Positions 1 to 8,183 of a stretch of 35,948 nucleotides of DNA are shown here, piece after piece. Position 1 is the stretch's first letter; each line of letters begins with the position of its first letter. The DNA is from CAZVEV01 sp964625865 (GTDB lineage Bacteria; Planctomycetota; Phycisphaerae; SM23-33). The stretch is taken from assembly GCA_964625865.1 (NCBI GenBank), contig CAZVEV010000029.1, positions 1 through 35,948 on the forward strand, written 5' to 3'. Below the pieces are notes generated by a model. That model saw only the letters and a program-made list of their open reading frames with translations. It did not search any database and had not been told where the DNA came from. Both the position numbers and the translations under genes were made by a program.

Positions 1-163
1 AACAGACAATCCCTCCAAAGTGTTACCCTAAATCAGGCCCTTTTGAACCACGCCGGAAAGTGTAAAGCAGTGTAAAGCGCCGCGGGGGGCGGACGAATAT
101 GGGCGAGTCCGCCTTTGTGACCAGTCAGCCAATCAACGAGTCAACCAATCAACCAGCGTGTTC
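1..163. other. Intergenic left end with 8-bp degenerate repeats
   Basis: No gene is seen here. The first 80 bases are less GC-rich than the rest and contain a direct repeat of AGTGTAAAGC (about 58-77). Positions 123-156 hold an array of 8-bp units of the type AGTCAACC/AATCAACC. The same type of unit recurs around the palindrome at 29466-29615, so it is a dispersed intergenic repeat family in this genome. It lies just 3' of the minus-strand propeller gene. Confidence 0.5.
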
Positions 164-957
164 TCACTTGCCCATGCAGACTAACTTGCCGTTCTTCAGG
201 GCGATGAAGAGGTGGCCGTAGGCGGCGGCGGCGCCGTCGAAGACGGGGTCGGATTCGAGCTTGTGTTCGGCGGTCCGCTGGCCGGTCTTGGCTGAGTAGA
301 TCCGCAGGACCGCGGGCAGGGCGCCGGCGGTGCTGCTGGACTTCGCCCGGCCTGACTTCAACTCGATCTGAATCGCGTCGAGGCGGCCGGCGAGGCAGAG
401 GCTCTTGCCGGCAAGCACCATCGCGCGAGGCTGGAAGGCCTCCTCGATGGTCCACGACGGCCCGGATGCGTCGCGCCGGCGGCTGGCGCTGGAGGCGGTG
501 ATCTTCGAGCCGACCGGGAAGAACTCCTCTTCGAAGCGGGTGAACTTCAGGTGGAGATGGCCGTCCTGCTTGTACTTCTTGTACTGGCTCTTGCGCTGGT
601 GCTTGAGGCGCGTGTACGGATTGACCACGGAGTAGGCCGCCTTGCCGTCGTGCACCACGAGCTGTCCCGCCGCGGGGCCGAACTTCCAGTCCAGGCGATG
701 GAACCACGAGTTGTCCAGCAGGCCGGTTATCGGCGTGATGGTCCCGCCGGCGCCGCCGCCGGTCAGCGTCTTGCTCATGCGCACCTGGCGCATCGTGATG
801 GTGTTGCCGTCGGAGATCAGGATGTCGACCAGCGCCCCGGTGGGCCTTGGGCGTCTGACCTTGGGTCTGCCCTTGCCCTTGCCCTTGGCCTTAGGCTGCG
901 GAGCGGGGGCGACGGCGGGGGCGGGGGCAGCGGCGGTCCAGTGGCCCGACGCGCCAC
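164..957 (-). pseudogene. PQQ-type beta-propeller protein, C-terminal fragment
   Basis: The frame ends at a TGA at 164-166. The first in-frame Met is at 793, but the reading frame stays open and protein-like upstream, through a PAPAVAPAPQPKAKGKGKG linker and then PRPTGALVDILISDGNTITMRQVRM. The end (AAAAYGHLFIALKNGKLVCMGK) has the style of the last blade of a PQQ-like propeller with a kelch-like C-terminus, common in secreted planctomycete proteins (family knowledge). Such proteins are usually much longer, so the N-terminal part is missing. The protein-like frame stops near 945-957, exactly where a truncated lyase begins on the other strand. This is either a remnant left by a deletion or an assembly chimera. 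The role of the intact protein is unknown. Confidence 0.65.
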
Positions 958-1437
958 GTGCACAGCAAGGGGATGTGCAGCGATATCGATCCTCGCTATC
1001 CGGGCGCCGAATGCTACAGCGCCGACACCGACTCGCGAAAGAAACTCGCCTGGGCTCGTCTGCGGACGGCCGGCGGCAAGGTCATCAGTGAAGACACGGC
1101 CTGGGGCTTCGGTCCGCTGGTGGCCTACTGGGACGCCACGCCCCAGCGCGAGATCATCCATCGCGGACGCATCTGCGTATACGATGGCCCCTGCTATCCC
1201 ACGCGAATCGACGGCCGCATCGTCGCGGTCGCCGACGTCATCGGCGACTGGCGCGAGGAGATCATCGTCTCGGCCAAGGGCGAGATGCGCATATACGGCA
1301 CGACGATTCCCGCCCGCGACCGCCGCACCTGCCTCATGCAGGACCCGCTGTATCGCATGGACGTCGTCGTCGCCGCCATGGGCTACACCCAGTGCCCCAT
1401 GCTCTCGGTGGACCTGGCCAGCCGGCATCGCAAATGA
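958..1437 (+). pseudogene. Rhamnogalacturonan lyase (PL11-type), C-terminal fragment
   Basis: The 159 residues match the end of family 11 polysaccharide lyases, which cleave the rhamnogalacturonan I backbone of pectin. Recognisable pieces are DIDPRYPGAE, the block GPLVAYWDATPQREI, VAVADVIGDWREEI, GEMRIYGTTIPA and RRTCLMQDPLYRMDV followed by AMGYTQCPM. PL11 enzymes are usually about 600 residues with an eight-bladed propeller, so roughly three quarters of the protein is missing at the N-terminus. The GTG at 958 is only the first possible start after the junction and has no convincing ribosome binding site. The upstream sequence belongs to an unrelated gene in the opposite direction. A non-functional remnant or an assembly chimera is most likely. 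Confidence 0.75.
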
Positions 1438-1456
1438 CGCTCAGGCCAAGACGCGT

Positions 1457-1484
1457 TTGACACCGCCCGCAGGGCCACTATAAT
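1457..1484 (+). promoter_or_regulatory. Sigma70 promoter of lptD
   Basis: TTGACA at 1457-1462 and TATAAT at 1479-1484 are both perfect consensus hexamers, separated by 16 bp. The predicted transcript start is near 1491, about 35 nt before the lptD start codon. It lies between the lyase remnant and lptD, so lptD is probably the first gene of its own transcript. Confidence 0.8.
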
Positions 1485-1525
1485 CGCGGCCACGTTATGG
1501 ATTTGGCACGCTGGGCGAGAATGCG

Positions 1526-4471
1526 ATGACGGATCATCCCCGCGGAAACAGGCTGCGGCGGCGGGCAGCCGTCCTGGCGGCCTTGGTGTTGGGTCTCGCT
1601 GCGGCGGGCCGGGCCGAGGACGCACGGGGAAAATACGTCAGTCAACACGTCGTCATCAGCGGGGCCGCCCTGCACAACTTCCGCGTGGCCGGCGAGGACG
1701 TGACGGCGGTGATCGGGAAGTTCAGCCTGACGATGGGCAAGCGGACGTTCAGCGGCGACAGGGCGATTCTCTGGATGGCCGAGACCTCCGGACGCGGCGC
1801 CACGCGACGCGATATCACGATGTACATCGAGGGCAGGGCGAAAGCCTCGACCCAAGGCGCCGCGTCGCTCGGCGACAAGTCGATGCTCGTCAGGCTCCGT
1901 CACCAGGGGCGGATCTCCGCCGAGGCGAAGCTGGCCGCCGGTCAGCCGGCCGACGGGAAGCTCTATGCCCGTGCCCTGGCGGCCCGGCAGGACGAGGCCC
2001 GCAGGCCCGTCCAGGGCACGCGCCCCGGGGCGGCGCCGCCCATCGTTGCCGCCCGCGGGCCCGAGGGCATCGGCGGGGCGACGTCCAAACCCGCCGCCAA
2101 GCCTGCCGCCAAGGCCGCCACCACCGCCCAGCCGCCCGTGATGTTCCACGCCGAGAAGTTCTCCTCCGAACTGCTGGATCCCAAGGATCCCCTGTCCCGC
2201 CGCAGGACCATCGCCACCGGAAACGTCTACCTGGCCCAGGGAAACCCCGACAGCCGCCAGTTCCTCGAACTGCGGTGCGAGTCGGCCGTCCTGTATACCC
2301 AGCAGAAGAAGAAAAAGGACGCCCCGGGCAAGGCCTCCCCAGACGCCGGTGGGGGGGCAGCCCTGGCGGGGGGGATGAGCTTCGGTGGCGGCGCGGGCGC
2401 CGCCGAGACGATTGTGGGGGCGTACCTCGAGGGCGACGTGATCATCGCCCACGGCGAGCGGTATCTGCGAGGCCCGCGGGCGTACTACAACTTCAAGACG
2501 CAACGTGCGTACATCGTCGACGGCATCTACCGGACCGTCCAGGAGCAGCGCAACGTGCCGATCTTCGTGCGGTTCAAGACGGCACGGACCGCCCGAGGCG
2601 AGGGCGAAGAACGCTTCAACCGCGAGCTGTGGTTCCAGGACGTCCAGGTGACCACCAGCGACTTCCACTCGCCCACCTACCACATTGGCGCCAGGACCGT
2701 TCGCTTGAAGGACGTCACCGAGTACGATCGGGCAGGCGAACCGATAGGCCCGGACTCGTGGGAGGCGTGGCTCGAGGATTCGACGTTCAACATCCGGGGC
2801 ATCCCCGTGGCGTATTGGCCCTACACGCACCAGAACTTCACCGACGGGCACACCGCCCTGCGGAGTCTCAAGGTGGGCGACCAGGGCAACGCGATGGGCT
2901 ACGGGGTCGAGACGCGGTGGCAGTTGTTCCGCCTGCTGGGGATCCCCAAGCCCAAGGGCTTCAAGGGGCAGGCCGAACTGAGCTACTACGAGCGCGGCAT
3001 CCTGGCCGGCGCCGACGTGCGCTACGCCCGGCGCGACTGGACGGGCTACACCCGGATGGCCGGGCTGATCGATAACCGCCACCGCGACGATTTCGGCGAC
3101 CTCCGCAAGAACATCAACGTGCCGAACTACCGGGGCCGCTTCCTCCACCGCCACAAGCAGTTCCTGCCGGATGACTGGCAGGTCCAGTACGAACTGAGCT
3201 GGTATTCCGACGCCGGGTTCACCGAGGCGTTCTTCCCGGACGAGTTTCACGGGGGCAAGGGTCAGGAGACGCTCCTGTACGCCAAGAAACAGACGGACAA
3301 CCGCGCGTTGACGGCCCTGCTGCAGTACAGGCTCAACCGCTTCGACACGCAGACCGAGTCGGCCCCGGAAGTCGAGTTCCACGCGATAGGCGAGTCGCTC
3401 GCCGGCGACACGCTGACGCTGTTCAGCGAGAGCAGGGCGGGCATGAAGCGCTGGCGCCCGGCGAAGTCCACGGAGACAGCCGTGCGCCGGGACACACGCC
3501 TGTTCCCGCGCCTGGACACGCGGGAGGAGATCGACTGGCCCTTCCACCTCGGTCCGATCAACGTCGTGCCCTACGCGCTGGTGCGGGGTACGTACTGGGA
3601 CGACACGTTGCGTGGCGCCGGCGAGCAGGAGCGGATCTACGGGCAGGTGGGCGCCCGGGCGAACGTCCACCTGTGGCGCGTCTACAACGGCGTCGAGTGC
3701 CGCCTGTTCGACATTCACCGCCTCAAGCACATCGTCACGCCCGAGGTCGCCGTGATGGCCGGCGACACCAACGGGGTGGCCCCCAACGAACTGCTGCCGA
3801 TGGACCCGGATATCGAGGAGCACCTGATGCGGCAGGGGGGATACACCGTGGGCGTGCGCCAGCGGCTGCAGACCAAGCGAGGCAGGCCGGGCAAGCGCAA
3901 GACGGTCGACTGGATGCGCCTGGACGTGACCGGCGGGGGCTTCCGCGACACGAGCATGCTGCCGGCCGACGGGCGGTACATCCTGTATCGCCCCGAGTAC
4001 AGTTTTGGCAGGAGCTTCATCAACGGCGAGTACCTGTGGAACATCTCCGACTCGACGACGCTGCTGAGCGACGTGAACCACGACCCGCGCAACGGGAAGC
4101 TGGGCAAGGCGTCGGTGAGCCTGAACGTCGAGCGCGACCCGCGCCTGTCGTACTTCGGCGGGATACGGTACATCCGCCCGCTGGACTCGTCGGTGGGGAC
4201 GTTCGGGGCCAACTACCGCCTGTCACGGAAGTACGCGGTGACGTTTTACGAGCAGTACGACCTGGACTTCCGCGGGGGCGACAACCTGGCCACCCGCCTG
4301 ACGCTGACCCGCAAGTTGCCCCGCTGGTACATCGGCCTGTCGGTCGTCTTCGACCGCAACGGCGAGGGCGACGACGTGGGCGTGTACCTGATGCTCTGGC
4401 CCGAGGGCGCGCCGGAAGTGAAGATCGGCAGCGGGCGCCGCGGGTACATGCAGAGCAGCAATCTGAACTGA
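1526..4471 (+). CDS. lptD: LptD-like LPS-assembly outer membrane protein
   Basis: A 981-residue protein with a basic N-terminus and a hydrophobic stretch ending AAAGRAEDA (residues ~10-31), consistent with a signal peptide. Residues ~40-330 resemble the OstA/LptA beta-taco domain that carries lipopolysaccharide through the periplasm. This part is interrupted by an Ala/Pro/Lys-rich and Gly-rich segment (about 170-300). The rest resembles the LptD barrel: the family-typical phrase STFNIRGIPVAYWPY begins the barrel, and alternating aromatic beta-strands run to the C-terminus. LptD inserts LPS into the outer leaflet together with LptE (family knowledge). No LptE or other Lpt gene is nearby. A perfect promoter lies 42 nt upstream. 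ATG 1526 follows directly on that leader, although the ribosome binding site is weak. The assignment to the LptD superfamily is firm; the substrate in this organism is inferred. Confidence 0.78.
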   Translation: MTDHPRGNRLRRRAAVLAALVLGLAAAGRAEDARGKYVSQHVVISGAALHNFRVAGEDVTAVIGKFSLTMGKRTFSGDRAILWMAETSGRGATRRDITMYIEGRAKASTQGAASLGDKSMLVRLRHQGRISAEAKLAAGQPADGKLYARALAARQDEARRPVQGTRPGAAPPIVAARGPEGIGGATSKPAAKPAAKAATTAQPPVMFHAEKFSSELLDPKDPLSRRRTIATGNVYLAQGNPDSRQFLELRCESAVLYTQQKKKKDAPGKASPDAGGGAALAGGMSFGGGAGAAETIVGAYLEGDVIIAHGERYLRGPRAYYNFKTQRAYIVDGIYRTVQEQRNVPIFVRFKTARTARGEGEERFNRELWFQDVQVTTSDFHSPTYHIGARTVRLKDVTEYDRAGEPIGPDSWEAWLEDSTFNIRGIPVAYWPYTHQNFTDGHTALRSLKVGDQGNAMGYGVETRWQLFRLLGIPKPKGFKGQAELSYYERGILAGADVRYARRDWTGYTRMAGLIDNRHRDDFGDLRKNINVPNYRGRFLHRHKQFLPDDWQVQYELSWYSDAGFTEAFFPDEFHGGKGQETLLYAKKQTDNRALTALLQYRLNRFDTQTESAPEVEFHAIGESLAGDTLTLFSESRAGMKRWRPAKSTETAVRRDTRLFPRLDTREEIDWPFHLGPINVVPYALVRGTYWDDTLRGAGEQERIYGQVGARANVHLWRVYNGVECRLFDIHRLKHIVTPEVAVMAGDTNGVAPNELLPMDPDIEEHLMRQGGYTVGVRQRLQTKRGRPGKRKTVDWMRLDVTGGGFRDTSMLPADGRYILYRPEYSFGRSFINGEYLWNISDSTTLLSDVNHDPRNGKLGKASVSLNVERDPRLSYFGGIRYIRPLDSSVGTFGANYRLSRKYAVTFYEQYDLDFRGGDNLATRLTLTRKLPRWYIGLSVVFDRNGEGDDVGVYLMLWPEGAPEVKIGSGRRGYMQSSNLN

Positions 4472-4479
4472 CGGGCGGA

Positions 4480-4503
4480 GGTCGAAGGTTGAAGGTTAAA
4501 AGT
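4480..4503. repeat. 7-bp tandem repeat (GGTTGAA type)
   Basis: Directly after the lptD stop codon, heptads of the form GGTCGAA-GGTTGAA-GGTTAAA are repeated. The same heptad family forms the hairpin at 8184-8265 and a short array right after the glmS stop codon at 10196-10219. It is a dispersed intergenic simple repeat. Confidence 0.6.
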
Positions 4504-4546
4504 CTCGGCGTCCTGGCGGGTCGTCGACTTCCTAACCTCTCAGGTG

Positions 4547-4618
4547 GTAGGGCGTGCAACTTGTTGCACGCGGAACGCTGGCACTGCCCTTCCGCGTGCA
4601 ACGAGTTGCACGCCCTAC
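4547..4618. repeat. 72-bp dispersed palindrome, possible bidirectional terminator
   Basis: Arms at 4547-4575 and 4590-4618 are 29-bp inverted repeats with a single mismatch, starting GTAGGGCGTGCAACT and enclosing a 14-nt loop. Each arm itself contains a small palindrome, GTGCAAC...GTTGCAC. A near-identical copy is at 29491-29565 and a degraded one at 10233-10270. It lies between the convergent genes lptD and the L,D-transpeptidase, where it could stop transcription from both sides. There is no T-run, so termination by this hairpin is inferred. Confidence 0.75.
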
Positions 4619-4635
4619 AGAATCAACGTTCGACT

Positions 4636-5832
4636 TCAGTCGCGGATGTCCACCGTGCTTGCTCTTGTCGTTGAGCCGGCCTTGGTCTGGTAGAGCAGGC
4701 AGAAGACCAGTTCGATATCGTTGTCGCCCACGCGGATGCAGCCCTCCGAGGCGTCCGAGCCGATGCTCGACTGGTCGTCGGTGCTGTGAATGCCATACCC
4801 TTTGCGGACCTTCGTGTTGTCGCTGATGCCTCGCAGGGGAATCCACAGGCCCTTGGGCCCGAAGGCGTAATGCTCCTCGCCGTAGGCGATGTAGCCCTTC
4901 TTGGCGGCGTACTTTCGCAGGGGACTGTTGGCCGCGGGGGTGTAGTTCGGCTTGACCTGGCGGTCGGCGACCTCCCACAGGCCCGTGGGCGTGCACCCGT
5001 GCTTGCCCAGCGCCACCGGGATCCGTCGGACGAAGACCTTGTCGCCTCCGGGGCGGTGCAGGTACAGGTCCATGATGTGGCGGCTCTTGGAGATCACCGC
5101 GTGGAACGAGCCGGCCAGCGTCTTGAGGCCCTGGCCCACGTTGACGCGGCGCGCCTTGCGCTCCAGCAGGGCCATGTCCACCGCCTTGTTCTGGTGGACC
5201 AGGTCCGACAGCGCACCGTCGGAGACGATCAGCATGCACTGCCACGGCACCTGGAGCTTGAGTTTCTTCGCCAGCCGGGCCAGGCCCTTGCTGTCGTCGC
5301 TGGTCACCACGTACTGCCCGGCGTACTCGTCGCCCTTATCCACACGGGGCGACAGGACGTACTTGTTAGCCAGGTGGGTCAGCACCTTGAGGGCCTGGTC
5401 CTCGACGTCGAGAGGCAGGTGCCCTGACAGCAGCGCCAGCGAGAGGTACTTGCGGGCCTCGAAGGGCTTGTCCTTCTCCAGAAGTTCCAACCCGGTCTTG
5501 CAGAACGCGATGGCCTGGGTCTTCTCTTCGCTGGACGGAGGGGGCGGCTTGGTCGCCCCGTTGCCTCCGCCATTGCCGCCCTGGCCCGATCCGCCGCTGC
5601 CGCTCCGGCCGCCGTTGCTGCCGCTGCCCTGCGCGGGCCCGCCGCTGCCTCCGGCGCCGGGGCTGTCGGCATTGGCCTGGTCGTCGCCGCCGGCCGGGTC
5701 GTCGTGGCGTCCGTAAAAGTACCACCATGATCCGCCGGCGACGGCGAGGATCAGGAGCACGAGAATCAGTCGTCCCCCGGGGCCCTTCTTCCGTCGGTTG
5801 TCGCGTCGATATCCGTATCGATCTCTAGCCAC
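4636..5832 (-). CDS. L,D-transpeptidase (YkuD domain), membrane-anchored
   Basis: A 398-residue protein with a basic N-terminus, one transmembrane helix (about residues 20-40) and a long Gly/Ser/Asn-rich linker (about 45-95). A LysM-like stretch follows (YVVTSDDSKGLARLAKKLKL). The C-terminal YkuD catalytic domain carries GYGIHST (His349) and SEGCIRV (catalytic Cys365, Arg367). These enzymes form 3-3 cross-links in peptidoglycan or attach proteins to it, acting in the periplasm (family knowledge). The start is a GTG at 5832, only 2 bp after the stop of the folate gene, with GGAG inside the end of that gene. The two are probably co-transcribed and translationally coupled. The linker length suggests the catalytic domain reaches from the inner membrane to the wall. 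Confidence 0.88.
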   Translation of the reverse strand: MARDRYGYRRDNRRKKGPGGRLILVLLILAVAGGSWWYFYGRHDDPAGGDDQANADSPGAGGSGGPAQGSGSNGGRSGSGGSGQGGNGGGNGATKPPPPSSEEKTQAIAFCKTGLELLEKDKPFEARKYLSLALLSGHLPLDVEDQALKVLTHLANKYVLSPRVDKGDEYAGQYVVTSDDSKGLARLAKKLKLQVPWQCMLIVSDGALSDLVHQNKAVDMALLERKARRVNVGQGLKTLAGSFHAVISKSRHIMDLYLHRPGGDKVFVRRIPVALGKHGCTPTGLWEVADRQVKPNYTPAANSPLRKYAAKKGYIAYGEEHYAFGPKGLWIPLRGISDNTKVRKGYGIHSTDDQSSIGSDASEGCIRVGDNDIELVFCLLYQTKAGSTTRASTVDIRD

Positions 5833-5834
5833 GT

Positions 5835-6452
5835 CTATGTCTCCGTACAGTTTGTCGGCTCCGGCTCGCGTCCGTCCGTTGCGTTGCGGGCGGCCGGTCG
5901 GAGTACGTCAGTGTCCGTTACAATCATATCCACCGGAACGTCATGGTCGCCGGTGGGCGCCTCGTCGAGCAGTTGCTCGGCAAAGGCGATCCCGCACAGC
6001 GTCGCTCGCATGCCGGGCAAGGCCAGGAAGCGGTCGTAGAATCCGCCGCCACGCCCCAGACGATTGCCCTGCCGGTCAAACGCCAGTGCGGGCACGACGA
6101 TCAGGTCGATCTCCTCGACCGGCCAGGCCTCGCCGCCGACCGGTTCGCGGATGCCCTGGGCCGTCTCGACAAGGCCCGAGTCGAGCGAGTCGATGGCCTT
6201 GGCCACCATGGACCGCTCCTCCCAGACCACGACGGGCACCAGCACGGTCTTGCCATCCCGCCACGCCGCTCGCATCAACTCGGCGGTGTCGATCTCGCCC
6301 GGGATCGCCAGGAACAACATCACCGTGCGAGCATTGCGGAACTCGGCCTGGGCGGCAAGAGCGTGGCAGGCTCGCAGGCTCTTGGCCTCGGCAACGTCCG
6401 TCGCCATGGCCGCCAGCGTCGCTCGCATCTCTCGCCGGATCTCTCGCTTCAT
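5835..6452 (-). CDS. ygfA: 5-formyltetrahydrofolate cyclo-ligase
   Basis: A 205-residue cytoplasmic enzyme that uses ATP to convert 5-formyl-THF to 5,10-methenyl-THF, returning the storage folate to the one-carbon pool. The N-terminal KREIRREMRATL helix, GIREP, and the signature RQGNRLGRGGGFYDRFL are all family hallmarks, and the length is normal. The ATG at 6452 is the natural start. Its stop (TAG, 5835-5837) is 2 bp before the GTG of the L,D-transpeptidase, so the two form one unit read leftward. Upstream on the minus strand TTGACT (6495-6490) is a possible -35 box, but no good -10 was found. A 165-bp palindromic element separates it from rarA. Confidence 0.92.
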   Translation of the reverse strand: MKREIRREMRATLAAMATDVAEAKSLRACHALAAQAEFRNARTVMLFLAIPGEIDTAELMRAAWRDGKTVLVPVVVWEERSMVAKAIDSLDSGLVETAQGIREPVGGEAWPVEEIDLIVVPALAFDRQGNRLGRGGGFYDRFLALPGMRATLCGIAFAEQLLDEAPTGDHDVPVDMIVTDTDVLRPAARNATDGREPEPTNCTET

Positions 6453-6579
6453 GCCGTCCCCATTGGACTGATTCGCCCCGGCCGCATCAAGTCAAAAGTC
6501 CACGCGGCGCCCGTCCGGGAGCGACCCGATGTTCCGGCGGGTCTGACATGTCGTCTATTTCGCGTTCAGCGGGTACTCA

Positions 6580-6744
6580 ATGGTGCCGTTCCCACCATGT
6601 TTAGCGGGCGAGTTTGCTCGCCGTGTTTCTTCGCCTGACACCCAGTGCGTTCGTAGGGCGTAACGTACTCGTTGCTCTTCGGCGTCGCAAGCGACGCCGC
6701 ACGCGGGGCAAGCCCCGCCGCTTAACGTCGAAAGAACGGCACCA
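6580..6744. repeat. 165-bp composite palindromic (MITE-like) element
   Basis: The ends carry an exact 11-bp inverted repeat, TGGTGCCGTTC at 6580-6590 and its complement at 6734-6744. After a 7-bp unlike stretch the similarity continues as GTTTAGCGGGCG against GTTAAGCGGCG. Inside are three tight hairpins: 6607-6622 (GGCGAG/CTCGCC), 6681-6698 (GGCGTCGC/GCGACGCC) and 6703-6718 (GCGGGGC/GCCCCGC). No coding sequence is visible. It fills most of the 341-bp gap between rarA and the folate gene. It resembles non-autonomous palindromic elements, but no transposase is nearby and no clear target-site duplication was seen. Confidence 0.65.
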
Positions 6745-6793
6745 TCTTGATCCCCCAATCCCCGAAATCCGTGAGTCTCCGCACCCCGGACGC

Positions 6794-8134
6794 CTATTCC
6801 GACGCGTCCTCGCGGAGTGTGCGGGCCCATTCGAGATAGGCGGCGATGTGCTTCTCGTAACCGCGGTCGGTCGGGGTGTAGTAGGTCTTGTCGACGCCGA
6901 GGTAGTCCTGGTCGGGGCTGATCCCGCCGGGGTAGTCGTGGCTGTACTGGTAGCCGGCCGCATTGCCGAACACCTCGGCCATCCCCGGGTGCGGGGCGTT
7001 ACGGAGGTGACGCGGCACGGGCGTGGTGCGACTGTTCTTGACGTCGTCCATTGCCTGGTTGATCGCCATGTACGACGCGTTGGACTTCGGCGCGCAGGCC
7101 ATGTAGATGGCGGCCTGAGCGAGGGTGATGCGGCACTCGGGCATGCCGACGCGGCAGGTGATGTCGAAGGCGGCGGCGGCGACCGAAATCGCGCGCGGAT
7201 CGGCATTGCCGATATCCTCGCTGGCGAGAATGGCGATGCGCCGGGCGATGAAGCGCGGGTCCTCGCCGGCAGCGAGCATGCGGGCCAGCCAGTATACCGT
7301 CGCGTCGGGGTCCGAACCGCGCATGGACTTTATCAGCGCGCTGGCCGCGTCATAGTGGCCGTCGCCCGCGGCGTCGTAGTCGAGGACCTTGGCCTGGATC
7401 GATTCCTGCGCGACGGTCAGATCGAAGACGATGGGCCCATCGTCTCCGGCGGCGCTGGCCAGGCTCAGCACGCCGACCTCCAGCGCCGTCAGCGCCCGCC
7501 TGGCATCACCGTCGCAGATCCGCGCCAGGTGGGCCAGTGCGTCGTCGTCGGCGCGGACGTCGTGGCGTCCCAGTCCGCGATCCGCGTCGGCGAGGGCTCG
7601 GCGGAGCAGCATGATGACGTCGGCTTCGGTAAGCGGCTTGAACTCGAAGATCGTCGAGCGGCTAAGCAACGGGGTGTTGATCGTGAAGAACGGGTTCTCC
7701 GTCGTGGCGCCGATGAGGATCAGCACGCCGTTCTCGACGTCGTTGAGCAGCACGTCCTGCTGGGCGCGGTTGAAGCGGTGCAGTTCGTCGATGAACAGCA
7801 GCGTTCGCGTCTCGGCGCCGGCCAGCAGGGCCCGCGCGCTCTCGCTGATGGCCCGCACCTCCTTGACCGACGCCGACGCCGCGTTGAGCATGTGGAACGC
7901 GCACGAGCCGGCCGCCGCGATCACGTGGGCCAGCGTCGTCTTGCCGCACCCCGGCGGGCCGTAGAAGACCAGGCTGCTCAGCCGGTCGGCGGCCAGCATG
8001 CGCCGAAGCATCTTGCCCTCGCCCAGGAAGTCGTCCTGACCGAGCACCTCGTCAATCGTCGCCGGCCTCATCCGTACCGCCAGCGGCGCGTTGGCCGCTA
8101 TCGCCGCCTGCTCAGCTTGTCGCAACAGGTCCAT
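6794..8134 (-). CDS. rarA: Replication-associated recombination AAA+ ATPase RarA (MgsA)
   Basis: A 446-residue AAA+ protein with Walker A GPPGCGKT (residues 59-66), Walker B LLFIDELHR (Asp/Glu 116-117), and sensor motif GATTENPFF followed by LLSRS. The C-terminal tetramerisation region includes IAILASEDIGNADP. RarA acts at stalled or collapsed replication forks together with SSB and RecA (family knowledge). It begins LRQAEQ instead of with the longer N-terminus of some homologues, but the protein is complete. A TATAAT on the minus strand (8167-8162) lies 27 nt before the ATG without a convincing -35. It is divergent from glmS. Confidence 0.95.
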   Translation of the reverse strand: MDLLRQAEQAAIAANAPLAVRMRPATIDEVLGQDDFLGEGKMLRRMLAADRLSSLVFYGPPGCGKTTLAHVIAAAGSCAFHMLNAASASVKEVRAISESARALLAGAETRTLLFIDELHRFNRAQQDVLLNDVENGVLILIGATTENPFFTINTPLLSRSTIFEFKPLTEADVIMLLRRALADADRGLGRHDVRADDDALAHLARICDGDARRALTALEVGVLSLASAAGDDGPIVFDLTVAQESIQAKVLDYDAAGDGHYDAASALIKSMRGSDPDATVYWLARMLAAGEDPRFIARRIAILASEDIGNADPRAISVAAAAFDITCRVGMPECRITLAQAAIYMACAPKSNASYMAINQAMDDVKNSRTTPVPRHLRNAPHPGMAEVFGNAAGYQYSHDYPGGISPDQDYLGVDKTYYTPTDRGYEKHIAAYLEWARTLREDASE

Positions 8135-8161
8135 TGTCTGCCGGAATCCCTTCAGGGCGGC

Positions 8162-8167
8162 ATTATA
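8162..8167 (-). promoter_or_regulatory. Candidate -10 box for rarA
   Basis: A perfect TATAAT reads leftward at 8167-8162, giving a short leader of roughly 20 nt before the rarA ATG at 8134. No TTGACA-like -35 is visible at 16-18 bp; the -35 zone is occupied by the heptad repeat starting at 8184. Confidence 0.45.
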
Positions 8168-8183
8168 GCAGGATGAACAGGGT

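Noticed and set aside
1478..4081. Long minus-strand frame opposite lptD
   Set aside because: It is antisense to a well-supported gene, is rich in Arg/Pro/Gly/Val in the way typical of GC-rich shadow frames, and matches no known family.
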